From the NCBI GenBank assembly GCA_020284085.1, contig JACEVL010000159.1:2451731-2515730 (forward strand): a DNA stretch of 64,000 bases, written 5' to 3'. The first letter of the stretch is position 1; the number at the start of each line of letters is the position of its first letter. Shown piece after piece: positions 23,724 to 34,710 of this stretch. Below the pieces are notes generated by a model, which worked only from the letters and a program-made list of their open reading frames with translations, was not told where the DNA came from and ran no database searches. The DNA is from Aporrectodea caliginosa. Its lineage: Eukaryota; Annelida; Clitellata; Crassiclitellata; Lumbricidae. The position numbers were made by a program, and so were the translations under genes.

Positions 23724-24147
23724 AAGTTTACTGTCAAAACGGGTCGCCCAAAACCGCGCCCTTAAATACCGCGCACACAAAACCGCGCCGTTAATTACCG
23801 CGTGCTATTCATTCATATCCAAAACGCGACTGTCAGCGCTTCGGGTGAAGTTCTTTATCGTAAAATATTTTCGCAGGTAAAGACAATTCCTTTGAAATTA
23901 TATTTCAAAGCTACTGTGCTCGAAATCACAGATTTGTTACCTCCAAATACTAAAACGGATCAATATGCACATCAAAGAAACAACCGCTATTCATGGCAAG
24001 ATTGGGTGACCCAATAAACACTAGAAGCGCTGCCAGACGCGAGTTTGATCAGCGACATAATGAATAGCGCGCGGTATTTAACGGCGCGGTTTTGTGCGTG
24101 CGGTATTTAACGGCGCGATTTTTGGCGCGCGGTTTTGATAGGATACC
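23724..24147. mobile_element. GC-rich MITE with imperfect 8-bp TSD
   Basis: Flanked by agtgtcca (23716-23723) and agtgttca (24148-24155). The ends carry inverted blocks of tcaaaaccgcgcgccaaaa, ccgcgccgttaaatacc and cgcacacaaaacc type. The empty site is visible at 21588 and 26070 in sister units (agtgtcc followed by tggatttcagctg), which confirms the boundaries. The superfamily is not certain. Confidence 0.8.
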
Positions 24148-25032
24148 AGTGTTCAACTGGATTTCAGCTGGGCTTCCCCAAGAGATTGACTTCTGATCAC
24201 AGTTTCACTTGAAATTTTCAAGAAAGAACAGTATGACAAAGCAACAGTGATCGAGACAATGTCCTTCAACTAAAACTAACATACCTGATCTAAGAAATAC
24301 TTGGTTGTACAGTCAAACAAATTCACCCACCAAATGACAATATAGACACAAATACATTTCATGTTAAGTTGGTAATTCTTTAACTTTACTGTTCCACCGC
24401 CTGATTTTTTCTTTAGGCGTCTCTGTTTTAAGAGAAAACAACTTCATGAACAACTCGATAATTTTCAACATGACTGTTCACACTTCCACTAGAGAAATCA
24501 ACATTTGGGGCATTTCAGGTCAAATCAACCCAATTTTGCATCAGCATCTCCGAGCTACTGCATGGGCCTCATCTTTCAACCTGCTGTATTCATCTGATCA
24601 CAATCCAGTCCAGCGCCATCATTTAATGCCTTTGAGTGGTTCTTAAAATGGACATTAAAAAAGTTTGGATACATATATACATGTTCTAGGTCAAAAATCT
24701 CCCTGGTCAGTCACACAGGACAATTTCCTTGTTCCCACCTGATCTATCAGTGCTACTGGGTTAACAAGGAGTTTTTTGGAGTGTTGCTACACAAATATTC
24801 CATGGATGGATTACATGCGTACATACTAAATGGATGGCCCCTGATGAATACAGCAGCTTAATTCATTTTTGAATTCCTAAAAGCACGCATTCCACAATGT
24901 GAACACCAAGACCAATTGGCTGTGTCTTGGTAAGATTTTACAGAGTATTTCATTTATCATAAAATGATAAATGAAAAAACTAGGTTTAAGAAACAATTCA
25001 GTGAATCTTTGAGACAAAGTTGCTCAACTTAC

Positions 25033-25150
25033 AACTCGGCAAAACTCGTGCAGGTCATTTTGTTCAGAACATTCCTTCTCGGTCCATCTGAAATACATGC
25101 AGATCATTTTGTCTCGAACAATCTTTCTTAGTCCATCTGAAATACAAGTT
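25033..25150 (-). pseudogene. USP-like exon III, unit A', with an internal tandem copy
   Basis: 25033-25087 is an intact exon: acceptor tttcag, WTEKECSEQNDLHEFCRV, donor GTT|gtaagt. Immediately upstream (25088-25150) lies a second, tandem copy with its own tttcag acceptor reading WTKKDCSRQNDLHVFQ but no donor. The duplicated block is about 63 bp. Confidence 0.7.
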
Positions 25151-25460
25151 TCCTCAATCTGAAAAAAACAAACTAATTTACAAGTTAATGAATAGCATCA
25201 ACCTAAATTTTTTAACTATTTTATTTCTTGTTACAGCCTTTTATTTACATATTGCTGCTGTGTTATTAGCTTTAAGTCTCATATTTTTCTCCCAATTGCC
25301 ATATTTCTTATCCTCAACTGCAATCAGATTTGCAACTCATTCAGACTGATCACCTACATATTTTTCAGCAAAAGCAGACCATAAATAGGGCAATGTCTTA
25401 TTAACTGAATACTCAATGGCTTACTGTTTTCACATAGACACACACAGACCCAATTCTTAC

Positions 25461-25578
25461 CCAAATGATTTGGTTAGCGGCACTTTGGAGGCAGCCACTT
25501 CCCCAGTTTGCAAACGAACAAAAATTTGTTGTGCAGTGCATGAACAGTTGGATGCACAGCCTCATGCATGTAGACACA
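25461..25578 (-). pseudogene. USP-like exon II, unit A' (frameshifted)
   Basis: Acceptor tttctag and donor TTTGG|gtaaga are kept, and the start reads CVYMHEAVHPTVHAL. Against unit A it carries a net two-base shift after CTGCA and runs into a TAA before the donor, so it cannot encode the SFG end in frame. Confidence 0.7.
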
Positions 25579-25783
25579 CTAGAAAACACAACCAGTTAGA
25601 AACCATTCTAAAGAAATTGATGAACAATATCATGCAATACAAGTGTGTGCCGATAAACAGCCTATTAAAATACAACCAATCATAAAAACATAAACCATGC
25701 TAAATATCTGAAGAAAACTCATATGTAAAGGCACTTTTGTTTCATCATGGCTACACACTTTTGCGAATGTAACATAAGCTCGG

Positions 25784-26401
25784 ACATACACATTTGCTCA
25801 ACAACTCACAATGTGTTAAAAGTCGTCTTTATTTTCATGAATTTACAAATCGTCTATATACGTCGGCGAAGTTAATCGCTTCTTAAATCATCCAATAACT
25901 CCACGGATTCAACTTCGACTGTCCTTTCACTTTCACCATGTCCTGTTCCCATGATCCTCTCCTGTTCCCAAGTAGATGTCACATTGAACAGCTGCTGGTA
26001 TCCATCCCTCTGTGATCACCAGTGGCCCACATGTCGACATCTACGATCTTCCGAGGCCACGAAAGTGAGTGTCCCACTGGATTTCAGCTGAGTTTCCCCA
26101 AGAGATTGACTTTTGACTACAGTTTCACTTGAAGTGACCATCGAATTATGTGTTTTGTATCATATTAACGGCAATATAGTAGTTATTAGAATAGTTTCTT
26201 TTCTATTCTATTTTCTTCTAAGAGGTCATATAATGCAGCAAAAAATGTGTATATTACATCATGTGCACTTAGAATCACTCGCAAACACATGGCAAATCCA
26301 TAGTCTGATTGTCTGACATACACATTTGCTCAACAACTCACAATGTGTTAAAAGTCGTCTTTATTTTCATGAATTTACAAATCGTCTATATACGTCGGCG
26401 A
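25784..26401. repeat. Perfect 86-bp direct repeat (25784-25869 and 26316-26401)
   Basis: Both copies begin acatacacatttgctcaaca and end tatacgtcggcga without a mismatch that I could see, 532 bp apart. The identity contrasts with the divergence between array units and points to a recent duplication or gene conversion. Confidence 0.8.
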
Positions 26402-26738
26402 TCACCATTGTTCATCGTCTCGCATTATTAGTTGAGAACTGGTGATACATCCAGCGAATACATGTATTGCACAATCTTGTTTCATAAAAACTTCCATCAG
26501 TATTCCATTTTATTACATTCATGATAAAGAAATTTTCAAATTCAGCCTCTGCTATGACCAGATGCTGTAGAAATCAAAATAGTTGTGAATTTACATACAA
26601 ACTGATTGGAGATAGCATTACAAATACCTTAAAATATGCCATGAAGAAATAAGAAATCATGTTTTAAAATTAACCAAATATTACTTTTCTAAATGATATA
26701 ATTTTCTTAAAGTGAACTGATTTGATGATTAGATTAAC

Positions 26739-26838
26739 CTTTATAAATTTCTTGTTGAAAAAGAGCACCTGGAGAAGTGCATTTAAGTAGCATGTTGCCC
26801 CTTGGTTTTGCAGGCCAACTGGTCCACAGTCCTTCAGC
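26739..26838 (-). pseudogene. USP-like exon I (Cys box), unit A' (acceptor lost)
   Basis: Reads [20 protein letters not shown] then LLQVLFFNKKFIK with donor AAG|gttaat. The Cys box is complete. The acceptor that reads ttttcag in units A and B' is ttttcac here, so normal splicing into this exon is abolished. Confidence 0.75.
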
Positions 26839-27423
26839 GTGAAAATATAAATGTTTGGCATTGTGACTTTGTGAGAACTGAGCACCAAGGCCATTTGTAC
26901 ACGAATTACCGAAACTCAGTTCTTTTATTGGCTAAAGCAACCGTAGCATAGCATTTAAGCCTCGTATTTCACCCAATGTAAGGTAATTAATATACCAAAC
27001 ATTTATAATACCAGCCATGAAAGAGCTTCAAAAAAGTATAATGCAGATAAGCATTAGAAAATGAAAGCCTTGCGCCCTAAGGCAAGATATGAGCATTTTT
27101 GGTTATGCTGAACAGTACAGATGTGCTCCAGACGTTTTAAAGAAAAAACAGTATGAAAAAGCAGCAGAGTGATCGAGACAATGTCCTTGAACTAAAACTA
27201 ACATACCTGATCTAAGAAATACTTGGATGTACAGTCAAACAAATTCACCCACCAAATGACAATATAGACACATGAAATTGGTAATTCTTCAACTGTAATG
27301 TTCCACCATCTGATTTTTTTCTTTAGGTGTCTCTGTTTTAAGAGAAACTTCACGAATGAGAAATGAACAAGTATAGGTTTAAGAAAAATTCATTGTATCT
27401 CTGAGATCAAGTGGTTCACTTAC

Positions 27424-27480
27424 TACTCTACAAAATTCATGCAAGTCATTCTGAATGTTGCATTCCTTTGAGGTCAAGCT
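27424..27480 (-). pseudogene. USP-like exon III, unit B' (5' end deleted)
   Basis: Ends SKECNIQNDLHEFCRV with donor GTA|gtaagt. The acceptor and exon start, present in unit B at 22679, are removed by a deletion that joins intron sequence to aagct at 27480. Confidence 0.65.
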
Positions 27481-27746
27481 AATTTATAAGTTAATGAATA
27501 GTGTCAACCTACATTTGTTTACTCTGTCATTTCATGGCAGTTTCTTATTATAGTCGTTATTTTTAGCTTTAAATCTCCAATTTTTCTCCCAATAGCCTTA
27601 TTTCTCAACTGCAATCAGATATGCAACTCATTCAAACAGATCAGTCAATCAAAAAAGCAGACCTTGAGTACAATGAGTAGGGCAATGTCTGATTAACTGA
27701 ATACACAATGACTGTTTTCACATAAACACACAGACCCAATTCTTGC

Positions 27747-27871
27747 CCAAAAGAGTCAGTGAAAGAGACAGTAGTAGCGGCCTTAATGCCAAGTTGCAGA
27801 TCGGTGAAAATTTCTCGCCATGCATGTATTGTTGGAGTCTTTTGTTTCACCCATTCCAATGAGAAAAAGCA
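27747..27871 (-). CDS. USP-like exon II, unit B'
   Basis: Acceptor ttttctag precedes CFFSLEWVKQKTPTIHAW; it ends AATTVSFTDSFG and has a GC donor (TTTTGG|gcaaga). It is 125 nt and open. The GC donor is a change from the GT used in units A, B and A'. Confidence 0.65.
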
Positions 27872-28174
27872 CTAGAAAACACAACCAGTTAGAAACATAC
27901 TTGTTTTTACTGCTATCATTCAGTTTTATATAAACAGTCAGTCCTTGCGTGAACAGCTACTTTAACAGCAAACGATTTAAAACACAGTCTTGCAAACATT
28001 TCAAACTCAGTTCTAGCTTCTATAGTATATTGCTATCTATGGCTTTGATAGATACACTGCATCAGTTCAGTGAAGCGACATTTTTTCCATTGCCAAGAGT
28101 CCGACGGTCAGTTTCGTTCCCATATGCTCAAAGTCCTGGTATTGGTTCGTGACTCGTTTTGCTTACTATAACAC

Positions 28175-28259
28175 CTGTTGGAAAAGAGGATTTGGATGAG
28201 CACGTTCAAGTAGCACGTTGCCCCTTGGTTCTTCAGGCCAACTGGGACAGTTCTTCAAC
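28175..28259 (-). pseudogene. USP-like exon I (Cys box), unit B' (frameshifted)
   Basis: Has a good ttttcag acceptor and contains [21 protein letters not shown] two-base deletion just after the KNC codons puts the acceptor-side frame out of register with the Cys box. The 3' end is shorter than in units A and A'. Confidence 0.7.
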
Positions 28260-28299
28260 CTGAAAATGGAAATGTTTGGCATTGTGAGCACCTAGGCCC

Positions 28300-29070
28300 A
28301 TTTGTACACGAATGACCGAAACTCAGTTCTTTTATTGGCTAAAGCAACCTTAGTGTAGCATTTAAGCCTCATATTTCACCAAATGTAAGTTAATTAATAT
28401 ACCAAACATTTGTAATACCAGCCTTCAAAGAGCTTCAGAAAAGTATTATGTAGAAGACCATTAGAAAATGAAAGACCTGCGGCCCAAGGCAAGATATAAG
28501 ACCATTTTGGTTATGCTGAACTGTACAGCGGGAAATTTGAAAAAGCAACAGAGTGATCGAGACAATGTCCTTCAACAAAAACTACATGTAACGTATCTGA
28601 TCTTATAAATACTTGGATGTACAGTCAAACAAATTCACCAACCAAATGACAATATAGACACGCAAATACATGTGAAGTTGGTTATACTTCAACTTTAATG
28701 TTCCATAACCTGATTTTTTTCTTTAAGTGTCTGTTTTAATTGAAATTTCATGAATGACTCGATCATTTTTAACATGACTGTTGACATTTCCACCAGAGAA
28801 ATCAGCATTTAGGAGCATTGAACAAGTTTTTAACACAATTGCCATTCCCATCAACTGACGCCTAGTTATTAGTGTCAGTCCATGTGAAATCACTGAGGGC
28901 ATATATAACTGACCTCTCAGACTTGGCTGTAATTTTGCTATTTTGTAGTTTGATATGTCTGTACATCATACTGAAATTTTCATAAGCTTATCATCATGTA
29001 TCTGCATTTTATGGATGATGAATATGGAGGGGTGTGAAGGACTAGCGACTTGTTAGAACTTGATCAATTG
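28300..29070. other. Non-coding remainder of the USP duplication array
   Basis: 28300-28800 repeats intron sequence found at 22310-22600, 24220-24490 and 26930-27330 (for example acagtcaaacaaattcacc, also at 24310 and 27232). 28830-29070 shows no recognised feature. Confidence 0.5.
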
Positions 29071-29764
29071 TTCAGAGGCCAGTATCTCAGGAACAGATGC
29101 ACATAGGGTTGGAAAATTGGGTGATCTTGTGCAACTTTTTGTGTACTTTCTGATTCTGTAAATCATTCTAATTGAAACAAATAGTTTCCCACTAATATGG
29201 GTGTAAAAGTGGACAAAAATGCAGTTGCAAGTTTAAATCTGCAATATTCATGGCATTGTAGCAGAGATGACCACAAAAGCTATTGCAATTATTTTACATT
29301 TCTGTTATCGGCATATAGTTCACTCTGTATGTAACAAATTTTAGCCTTTTTATTGTAAGTCTTCATGGCAATATGAGTCATCAAAGTTGGTCCATCCCAT
29401 AAACTGCCTCTTCTTTGGCTGCAGGGATGCGCATGTGAACTGATCTATATAGCAATGCTTTTGCTTAGTGTTGTAGACTGTAGAGCTTGAACATACCTTT
29501 CCAATGATATGTGGTATGTTTGGTATATCCGAGTCCTTCACATGATTGTACGTGGTCGAAATAATGATATACAGTATTGTAACATTCGTGACATGTTTGA
29601 ATTTTAATAGTGACATGTTCAGAGGCCAGTATCTCAGGAATGGATGCCCATAGGCTTGCAAAATTTGGTGATTTTGTACAACTTGTTGTGTAATTTCCGA
29701 TTCTGTAAATCATTCTGAATTGAAACAAACAGTTTCCCACTAATATGGGTGTAAAAGTGGCCAA
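29071..29764. repeat. Direct repeat of about 150 bp (29071-29222 and 29613-29764)
   Basis: gttcagaggccagtatctca followed by ggaa begins both copies, and cccactaatatgggtgtaaa followed by agtgg ends both. Identity is about 88%. The 390-bp spacer has no recognised feature. Confidence 0.75.
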
Positions 29765-29835
29765 AATAATGGTATATTTACGTATTTAGATTTTTTATAA
29801 TTTATAAGCAATGCGAAATATTTACGGCTCGTTGT

Positions 29836-29935
29836 GACCATGATGACAGAAGGCCACTGACTTCTGTACTAATGGTCGTCATTCAACTCACCCTATGAAT
29901 GTCTCTGTGGGGTGTCATTGCTGGCCAACAGGTTC
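29836..29935. repeat. Dispersed repeat, copy 2 (first copy at 14229-14345)
   Basis: Matches 14229-14345 through tgacagaag, tgacttctgt and gaatgtctctgtggggtg in the same orientation. Confidence 0.65.
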
Positions 29936-30235
29936 CCCACGACAAAGCGCGGCACCTTAGCCCAGACAAAAGGCAACGTACATAGCCATTACTAATACTA
30001 GCCCGGCATTGTTTAGCATACTTCTGGTAGAGACACCATTTGCTTTACTGCTAGTACTTAAATTGCAGGCTGTCTGTTCTGTTAGTAGTTAAGATTTTAG
30101 ATTTATGTCTTCTGTCATTTGTGTTCTTGTGAATTGTTTCAATTGCATAACTGTACACTGTAACCAGTTGCGGTTTGTCAACCGGATTGTTTCAATAAAG
30201 AATATTATTGTTATACACCTCGTTGGCTATAGTAG

Positions 30236-30376
30236 GCCTACTGACATTACATGTATTTGCCATACTCTTAATACTGACATTGTTTGCCATACTCTTAATA
30301 CTGACATTGACCATCATACTCTTAATACTGACATTCTTTGCCATACTCTTGATACTGACATTGTTTGCATACTGTG
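30236..30376. repeat. Five-copy tandem repeat of about 27 bp
   Basis: Units share catactcttaatactgacat followed by tgtttgc with small changes. Open frames with repeated LILT or NVSIKSMA motifs across it are artefacts of the repeat. Confidence 0.85.
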
Positions 30377-30889
30377 GTTTCTGCACAATTGAAGTCGTTA
30401 TCTGTTGGGTTCAAGGCAATCTCGTGTAATCCTTGAAAGGGTCCCATGGCTACTTGGGATGCGACCTTCATCTCCACTCCTCGAAGTCCTTCGGTCAAAA
30501 GTACAGCCAACGGAAACGTGATTAAACATGACGCCATGAGCCATCCATCAACCCATTTATCCACCACCCACCCGCCTGAATGCTTTGTACTGCTGGCCTT
30601 CAATACGCGGGGCGTTATAAATCAAATGGCCTCGTTGTTACCGTCGCCTACAGGCCTAGGTACAGTGAGACAGATAGAAGCTTCTGGAGAAATAAATTAC
30701 ATGCACGTCTTCCTTCATTGATCGCCTAAAGTGATTCAATACATCTTCTCTGCCCAACATCACCACCACAGCTGACAATGGCAGACCCTGCAACCACTCT
30801 GAACAATACTCTGTCTATCGTCGCAGCGCTTTAAAATGCCTTTTGATATTTATGGTGTCGATTTAAATTTAAAAAACTGAGGCTTATAC

Positions 30890-31225
30890 CAGCATATCCC
30901 GTGCAGAACATAATGTGCGTTAGTTTAGCAAAATGTTCCTTTTGGGAAAATCCTGTTGATCCCATTTCTCCCTCTCAGCTCCCCTTCCCCTCCCTGGCCT
31001 CCCAACCCTTCCTTCCTCAATCTCCACCCCTCTCTCCCTCTGTGCTTCACATTCGCCACCTGGAGCTCAGCGTCACCGATGGACCACTAAGGATACACAA
31101 ATCTTCACTGACCCACCTGAAACAGCACAAGAACATTTCCACTTATGCTTAGCTCCTTATGGTACCTGTTAGACACCCACAACCTTTCACAGGTACTTGA
31201 AAAGGTGCTACATAAATCATAAATG
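30890..31225 (+). mobile_element. Retroelement 3' region with LINE-type terminus
   Basis: Ends aaaaggtgctacataaatca plus taaatg, a LINE/SINE-style terminus. The pyrimidine-rich part (30955-31050) matches the minus strand of 37925-38125 (gcaaaatgt, cctgttgatc, catttctccct). The family was not identified. Confidence 0.55.
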
Positions 31226-31474
31226 AGTCCAGATACGTACAAACATACACATATACAAACCTGCATAATCCCACAGTGGCGTAGCTAGGATTTTACCATA
31301 GGGGGTGCGTGATGCAAATTAGTAATCTTCAGAGAACCTGTACATAAGGTGGACTTTTAAGGCATCTCCTGAGGCAGAGAATTTTAGACAATCAAGGAAT
31401 CAACGTTCTCGATCCTACTTTCTTATTTAACAAATTCCCAGCGATCCGTTTATGGTTTATGCTGAAAAGCATTA

Positions 31475-31934
31475 GGGGCCGTCCATAAATGACGTCACGC
31501 TATTTTGGCCGATTTTTAACCCCCCCTCCCCCCTCGTCACACTTCGTCACAAAAAGTAAGACCCCCTCTGAAAATGACGTCACAAAGCTCTGACCCCCTA
31601 AAACCAATTTCCATGGCGAAGCAAAATGCTCTTTCATGGAACAAATAGCGAAAGCATGAATATTTTAAAATCTAACGGTGACCAAATATTGAAATAATTA
31701 GAAAATTATTAATAATGGTGCCCGTATATATTAAAATAATTAAAAAATAATGAAAATTTAATCCTCAAAATTAGTGCTGTTGTTATTAAAATTAAATTGT
31801 TGTTAATTGTTAAATTTAATAACATAGACCTGGTGTGACGTCACACTACTCAGACCCCCCACCCCCATGTCACACATCGTCACAAATTTCCGACCCCCTC
31901 CCCTAGGTGCGTGACGTCATTTATGGACGGCCCC
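31475..31934. mobile_element. Harbinger-like MITE, copy 1
   Basis: Termini GGGGCCGTCCATAAATGACG and its inverse; 3-bp target duplication tta at 31472-31474 and 31935-31937. Nested in the hAT element. An inverted sister copy lies at 61493-61955. A 3-bp TWA-like duplication with GGG-start ends fits PIF/Harbinger. Confidence 0.85.
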
Positions 31935-32254
31935 TTACTAATGTTTCACGAAGGGTTGCAGATTACTTAGTATACTGCTTAAAAGCAACAACAACTGCTA
32001 TTCTAAATTTAGAACTTCAGTAATTTAGTCTTATATTTTCTCTGGTACAAGAAAACTTCGATTACATGTTGTCATCGGTCAATGGTGGTCGTAAATAAAT
32101 TTTAAGAATTTCATGGCTGAAAAGGTAGGCCTAAGGTCTGGAGTTGCAGTTGTTACAGGTAATGTGTTGTGATCCTCCCTAGTAAAGTTTCCTTAATGGG
32201 TCGACATGTAAGCTATCGGGACCCTATATATAATTATACCATTCATTCATTCAT

Positions 32255-32320
32255 TCCGGAAATTTGCATAGCGCACCGTTAAAAGTCTACTCAGAGGTGC
32301 TCCAAATCAGGCCACGGCTA
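32255..32320 (-). mobile_element. LINE/SINE 3' tail with (CATT)n
   Basis: attcattcattcattcc adjoins atttgcatagcgcaccg and ctactcagaggtgctcc, the tail hairpin of the family described at 63058, on the minus strand. Confidence 0.65.
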
Positions 32321-32489
32321 AGCAGAGAGGACTTGAGGACTTGGGAAAACAAATCATGGGAAGGTAGCCAGGTAGGGCATTCAAAGCATTTATTATTAGT
32401 CCAGGGCATGCATAACAAGCTAAGTCTATCCAATCATTACATTAAAAAATTAGTTAACTAGTGTAAATTCCAGTTCAATTAGACGTTAC

Positions 32490-33060
32490 ATAATAGGCCT
32501 ACCGCGGACCCCTGGGCAGCGGAGTGGTGTGCGTTGGGAGGGCGACGAGACAGAGAACGGTAGAGACCGGTAGACGAGAGTGGTGCAGCATCTGCAGCAC
32601 ATCAATGACAGGCTGTTCGAAGATTCTGTCCGAGAAAGGAGTACCGGCGGCGTTTGAAGACTAACAGGATTCAGCTAACCTCAGCGACGTTCTGGCGTCG
32701 CTTCACGACTCCTGAGCGCGTCTATTCGGGTACTGATACTTTGTCGTCTGAACATCCGGACTCCGTAACTCTCAGTCCGACCGGTAACGAGCTGGACTCC
32801 ATGTCCCCGGTTCGATCATTGACTCTCCTGTTCTTAAGAAACTTTAATAATGCGCTCCTCTGACCGCCGTCGGTAAGACGGTAACCCAAACTTATCAACT
32901 CCCAATTGTCGCAGTCCGTCCCTTGTATCCCCTATTCCCCATCCTTCTCCTTCTCTCCCTTCACGCTCATCCTGTGCGGCCTTATTCACCCTAGAGGTCG
33001 CTGGTGTTGAGGGGACGAAAGGTGATACCACTCCGCTCCGCGTCAGACGGTGGTGGGGGT
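32490..33060. other. GC-rich segment of unknown origin inside the hAT element
   Basis: Sharply higher GC than its surroundings. Its ends carry agcggagtggtgt (32519) and ataccactccgct (33026) in inverted orientation, which may mark another insertion. No protein match was recognised in the short open frames. Confidence 0.45.
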
Positions 33061-33109
33061 GGGTACTTCGCCGTAAAGGGTTCACAGGTTACGGAATATA
33101 GGCATATAC

Positions 33110-33192
33110 TGTATATATACCGGTATATATATATATAGTTATTTTAAACTACTGACTTCCACATAATATATATATATATATATATATATGTT
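33110..33192. repeat. (TA)n tracts
   Basis: Two short TA repeats at about 33110-33138 and 33166-33190. Confidence 0.9.
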
Positions 33193-33582
33193 TATATATT
33201 TGGGTAAGGAGATGTTCACATGCAACTGAGAGGTCATTTCTAGTGTGGGTCTAATGATCCGACACATCCGGTGGCTTGGGCAGACACTGATCAGACACCG
33301 CACATACGTCAGTAGCCTATATCATGTATCATGCAGCGTCCATCACACACAGAATATGGTTCTGACGGCAGAGAGGCTGAGATGGACACAGACAGGCCTT
33401 GTTGTGGCCTTTTGAACACCGTATATAGGGCGTAGGCAAAATAATCTGTTGGAACAGTTGGCCAGCTTTTTGTAAGATCAACAATAATTATATCAATAGA
33501 AAGAGTAGACCCTAAAGCAGAATTTGACAGAGGGTGCGTACGCACCTTACGCACCTTGTATGGCTACGCCACTGTAATCCCA

Positions 33583-34636
33583 CCACAATGTACCTGAGAA
33601 ACATAACTTTAGCGCATTTGCAGAATATTAATTTGCACATTGTAAATCGTCATATATAAAATAATAATAACAATAATAATAATACAACTATTAATAATAA
33701 TATAAACTAATAATATGATAATTCTGTTTAAATAATTAAGCAACCTACACTGTCAATTTATGATCCCTTAAGTGACAGAAAGTCATTTTGATCAATCAAA
33801 AGGAAAACCATTTTCATTAATCAAAAGCCACGACCATTCAACAAACACACCACAGCTGCATGTTTCACAACAGCCGTTACTCACTGGCAACAATAACAAT
33901 TTGCAAGCAACATGTAATGCAGTATAGTTAGCTTGTGCTGTATGCCAGGTAATGTAGTGCCTATGGCACAATTCCACTGCACCACTTTATAAAACCACTC
34001 ATCGACACTCATACCGATGGATGAAACCAAACACCCTTTTTGAATATCATAATGCCATCAATCAGAAAAAGCTGGTCTACTACTCTGTTCGACAGTAGTG
34101 AAAAGTTTGTGTGCAAAATGAGTAAGAACATAATCTCTGGTGCAAAGTCCGTTCAGAAGTTACATACATAGCTCAACGATATCAGTTCAGAAACATTATA
34201 ATGTGGCTGTACAGTTTCCAGTACAGTCTGCACAAATGCACAACACATGGTTAGTGAGCAATGTTATTAACAAGCTGAATGTTAACATGTTAATACATCT
34301 GAGGCAAATGTGCAATTTTTGCAAGACGTCAGTTTCATTCCTTCATCACTAGTTCAGATTCAGCAGAACGCTACTAAGTTCCAGAACAAGTAAGAAACAC
34401 ATCAGACACATCTTGAATTTGTGCATCACTTGCAGTTCATCAGACTTTGCCAAACATCTGAAGCTTAACATGTGAATAATACGACTTTCTTAAAATGACA
34501 CGGACGATAGAGACAGAGACTTGTGCATCAGCCGTAAGAAATTCCTAACTCTACGAAACAATGCACAAACTGAATGTTTCCATTGCAGTTAGTTATTCAG
34601 TCAAATGTAAACTAAATGAAGATCCATTCACTTCCT
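33583..34636. other. Region downstream of the DPF gene, probably includes its 3' UTR
   Basis: The minus-strand transcript of the DPF gene should run into this region after its stop at 34637-34639. A clear AATAAA on the minus strand was not found close by. An AAT-rich tract lies at 33655-33720. No other feature was seen. Confidence 0.4.
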
Positions 34637-34710
34637 TTAAGAGTCATCTATAACTTCAGGTTTGTTTCCACTGTAAAATTCCTCAATACAAAGATGGCAG
34701 CTCCAGCTTC
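34637..34710 (-). CDS. DPF: DPF last coding exon
   Basis: Acceptor aatttcag; completes Gly then [18 protein letters not shown] and VIDDS, stop TAA at 34637-34639. Supplies the final Cys pair of PHD2. Confidence 0.9.

Larger units (their letters stand above)
31274..33574. mobile_element. 2.3-kb hAT-type transposon with perfect 8-bp TSD
   Basis: Termini CAGTGGCGTAGCTAGG and GGCTACGCCACTG are inverted. The target duplication taatccca lies at 31266-31273 and 33575-33582. Subterminal gggggtgcgtga and gggtgcgtacgcacc blocks also mirror each other. No transposase exon was recognised. The body has collected a Harbinger-like MITE (31475-31934), a LINE tail (32255-32320) and a GC-rich block (about 32490-33060). 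Confidence 0.9.

Noticed and set aside
30030..30210. Host gene 3' end with polyadenylation signal (aataaag at about 30193)
   Set aside because: No exon upstream could be recognised; the context (ttcaataaagaatattattg) is equally consistent with a retroelement terminus.
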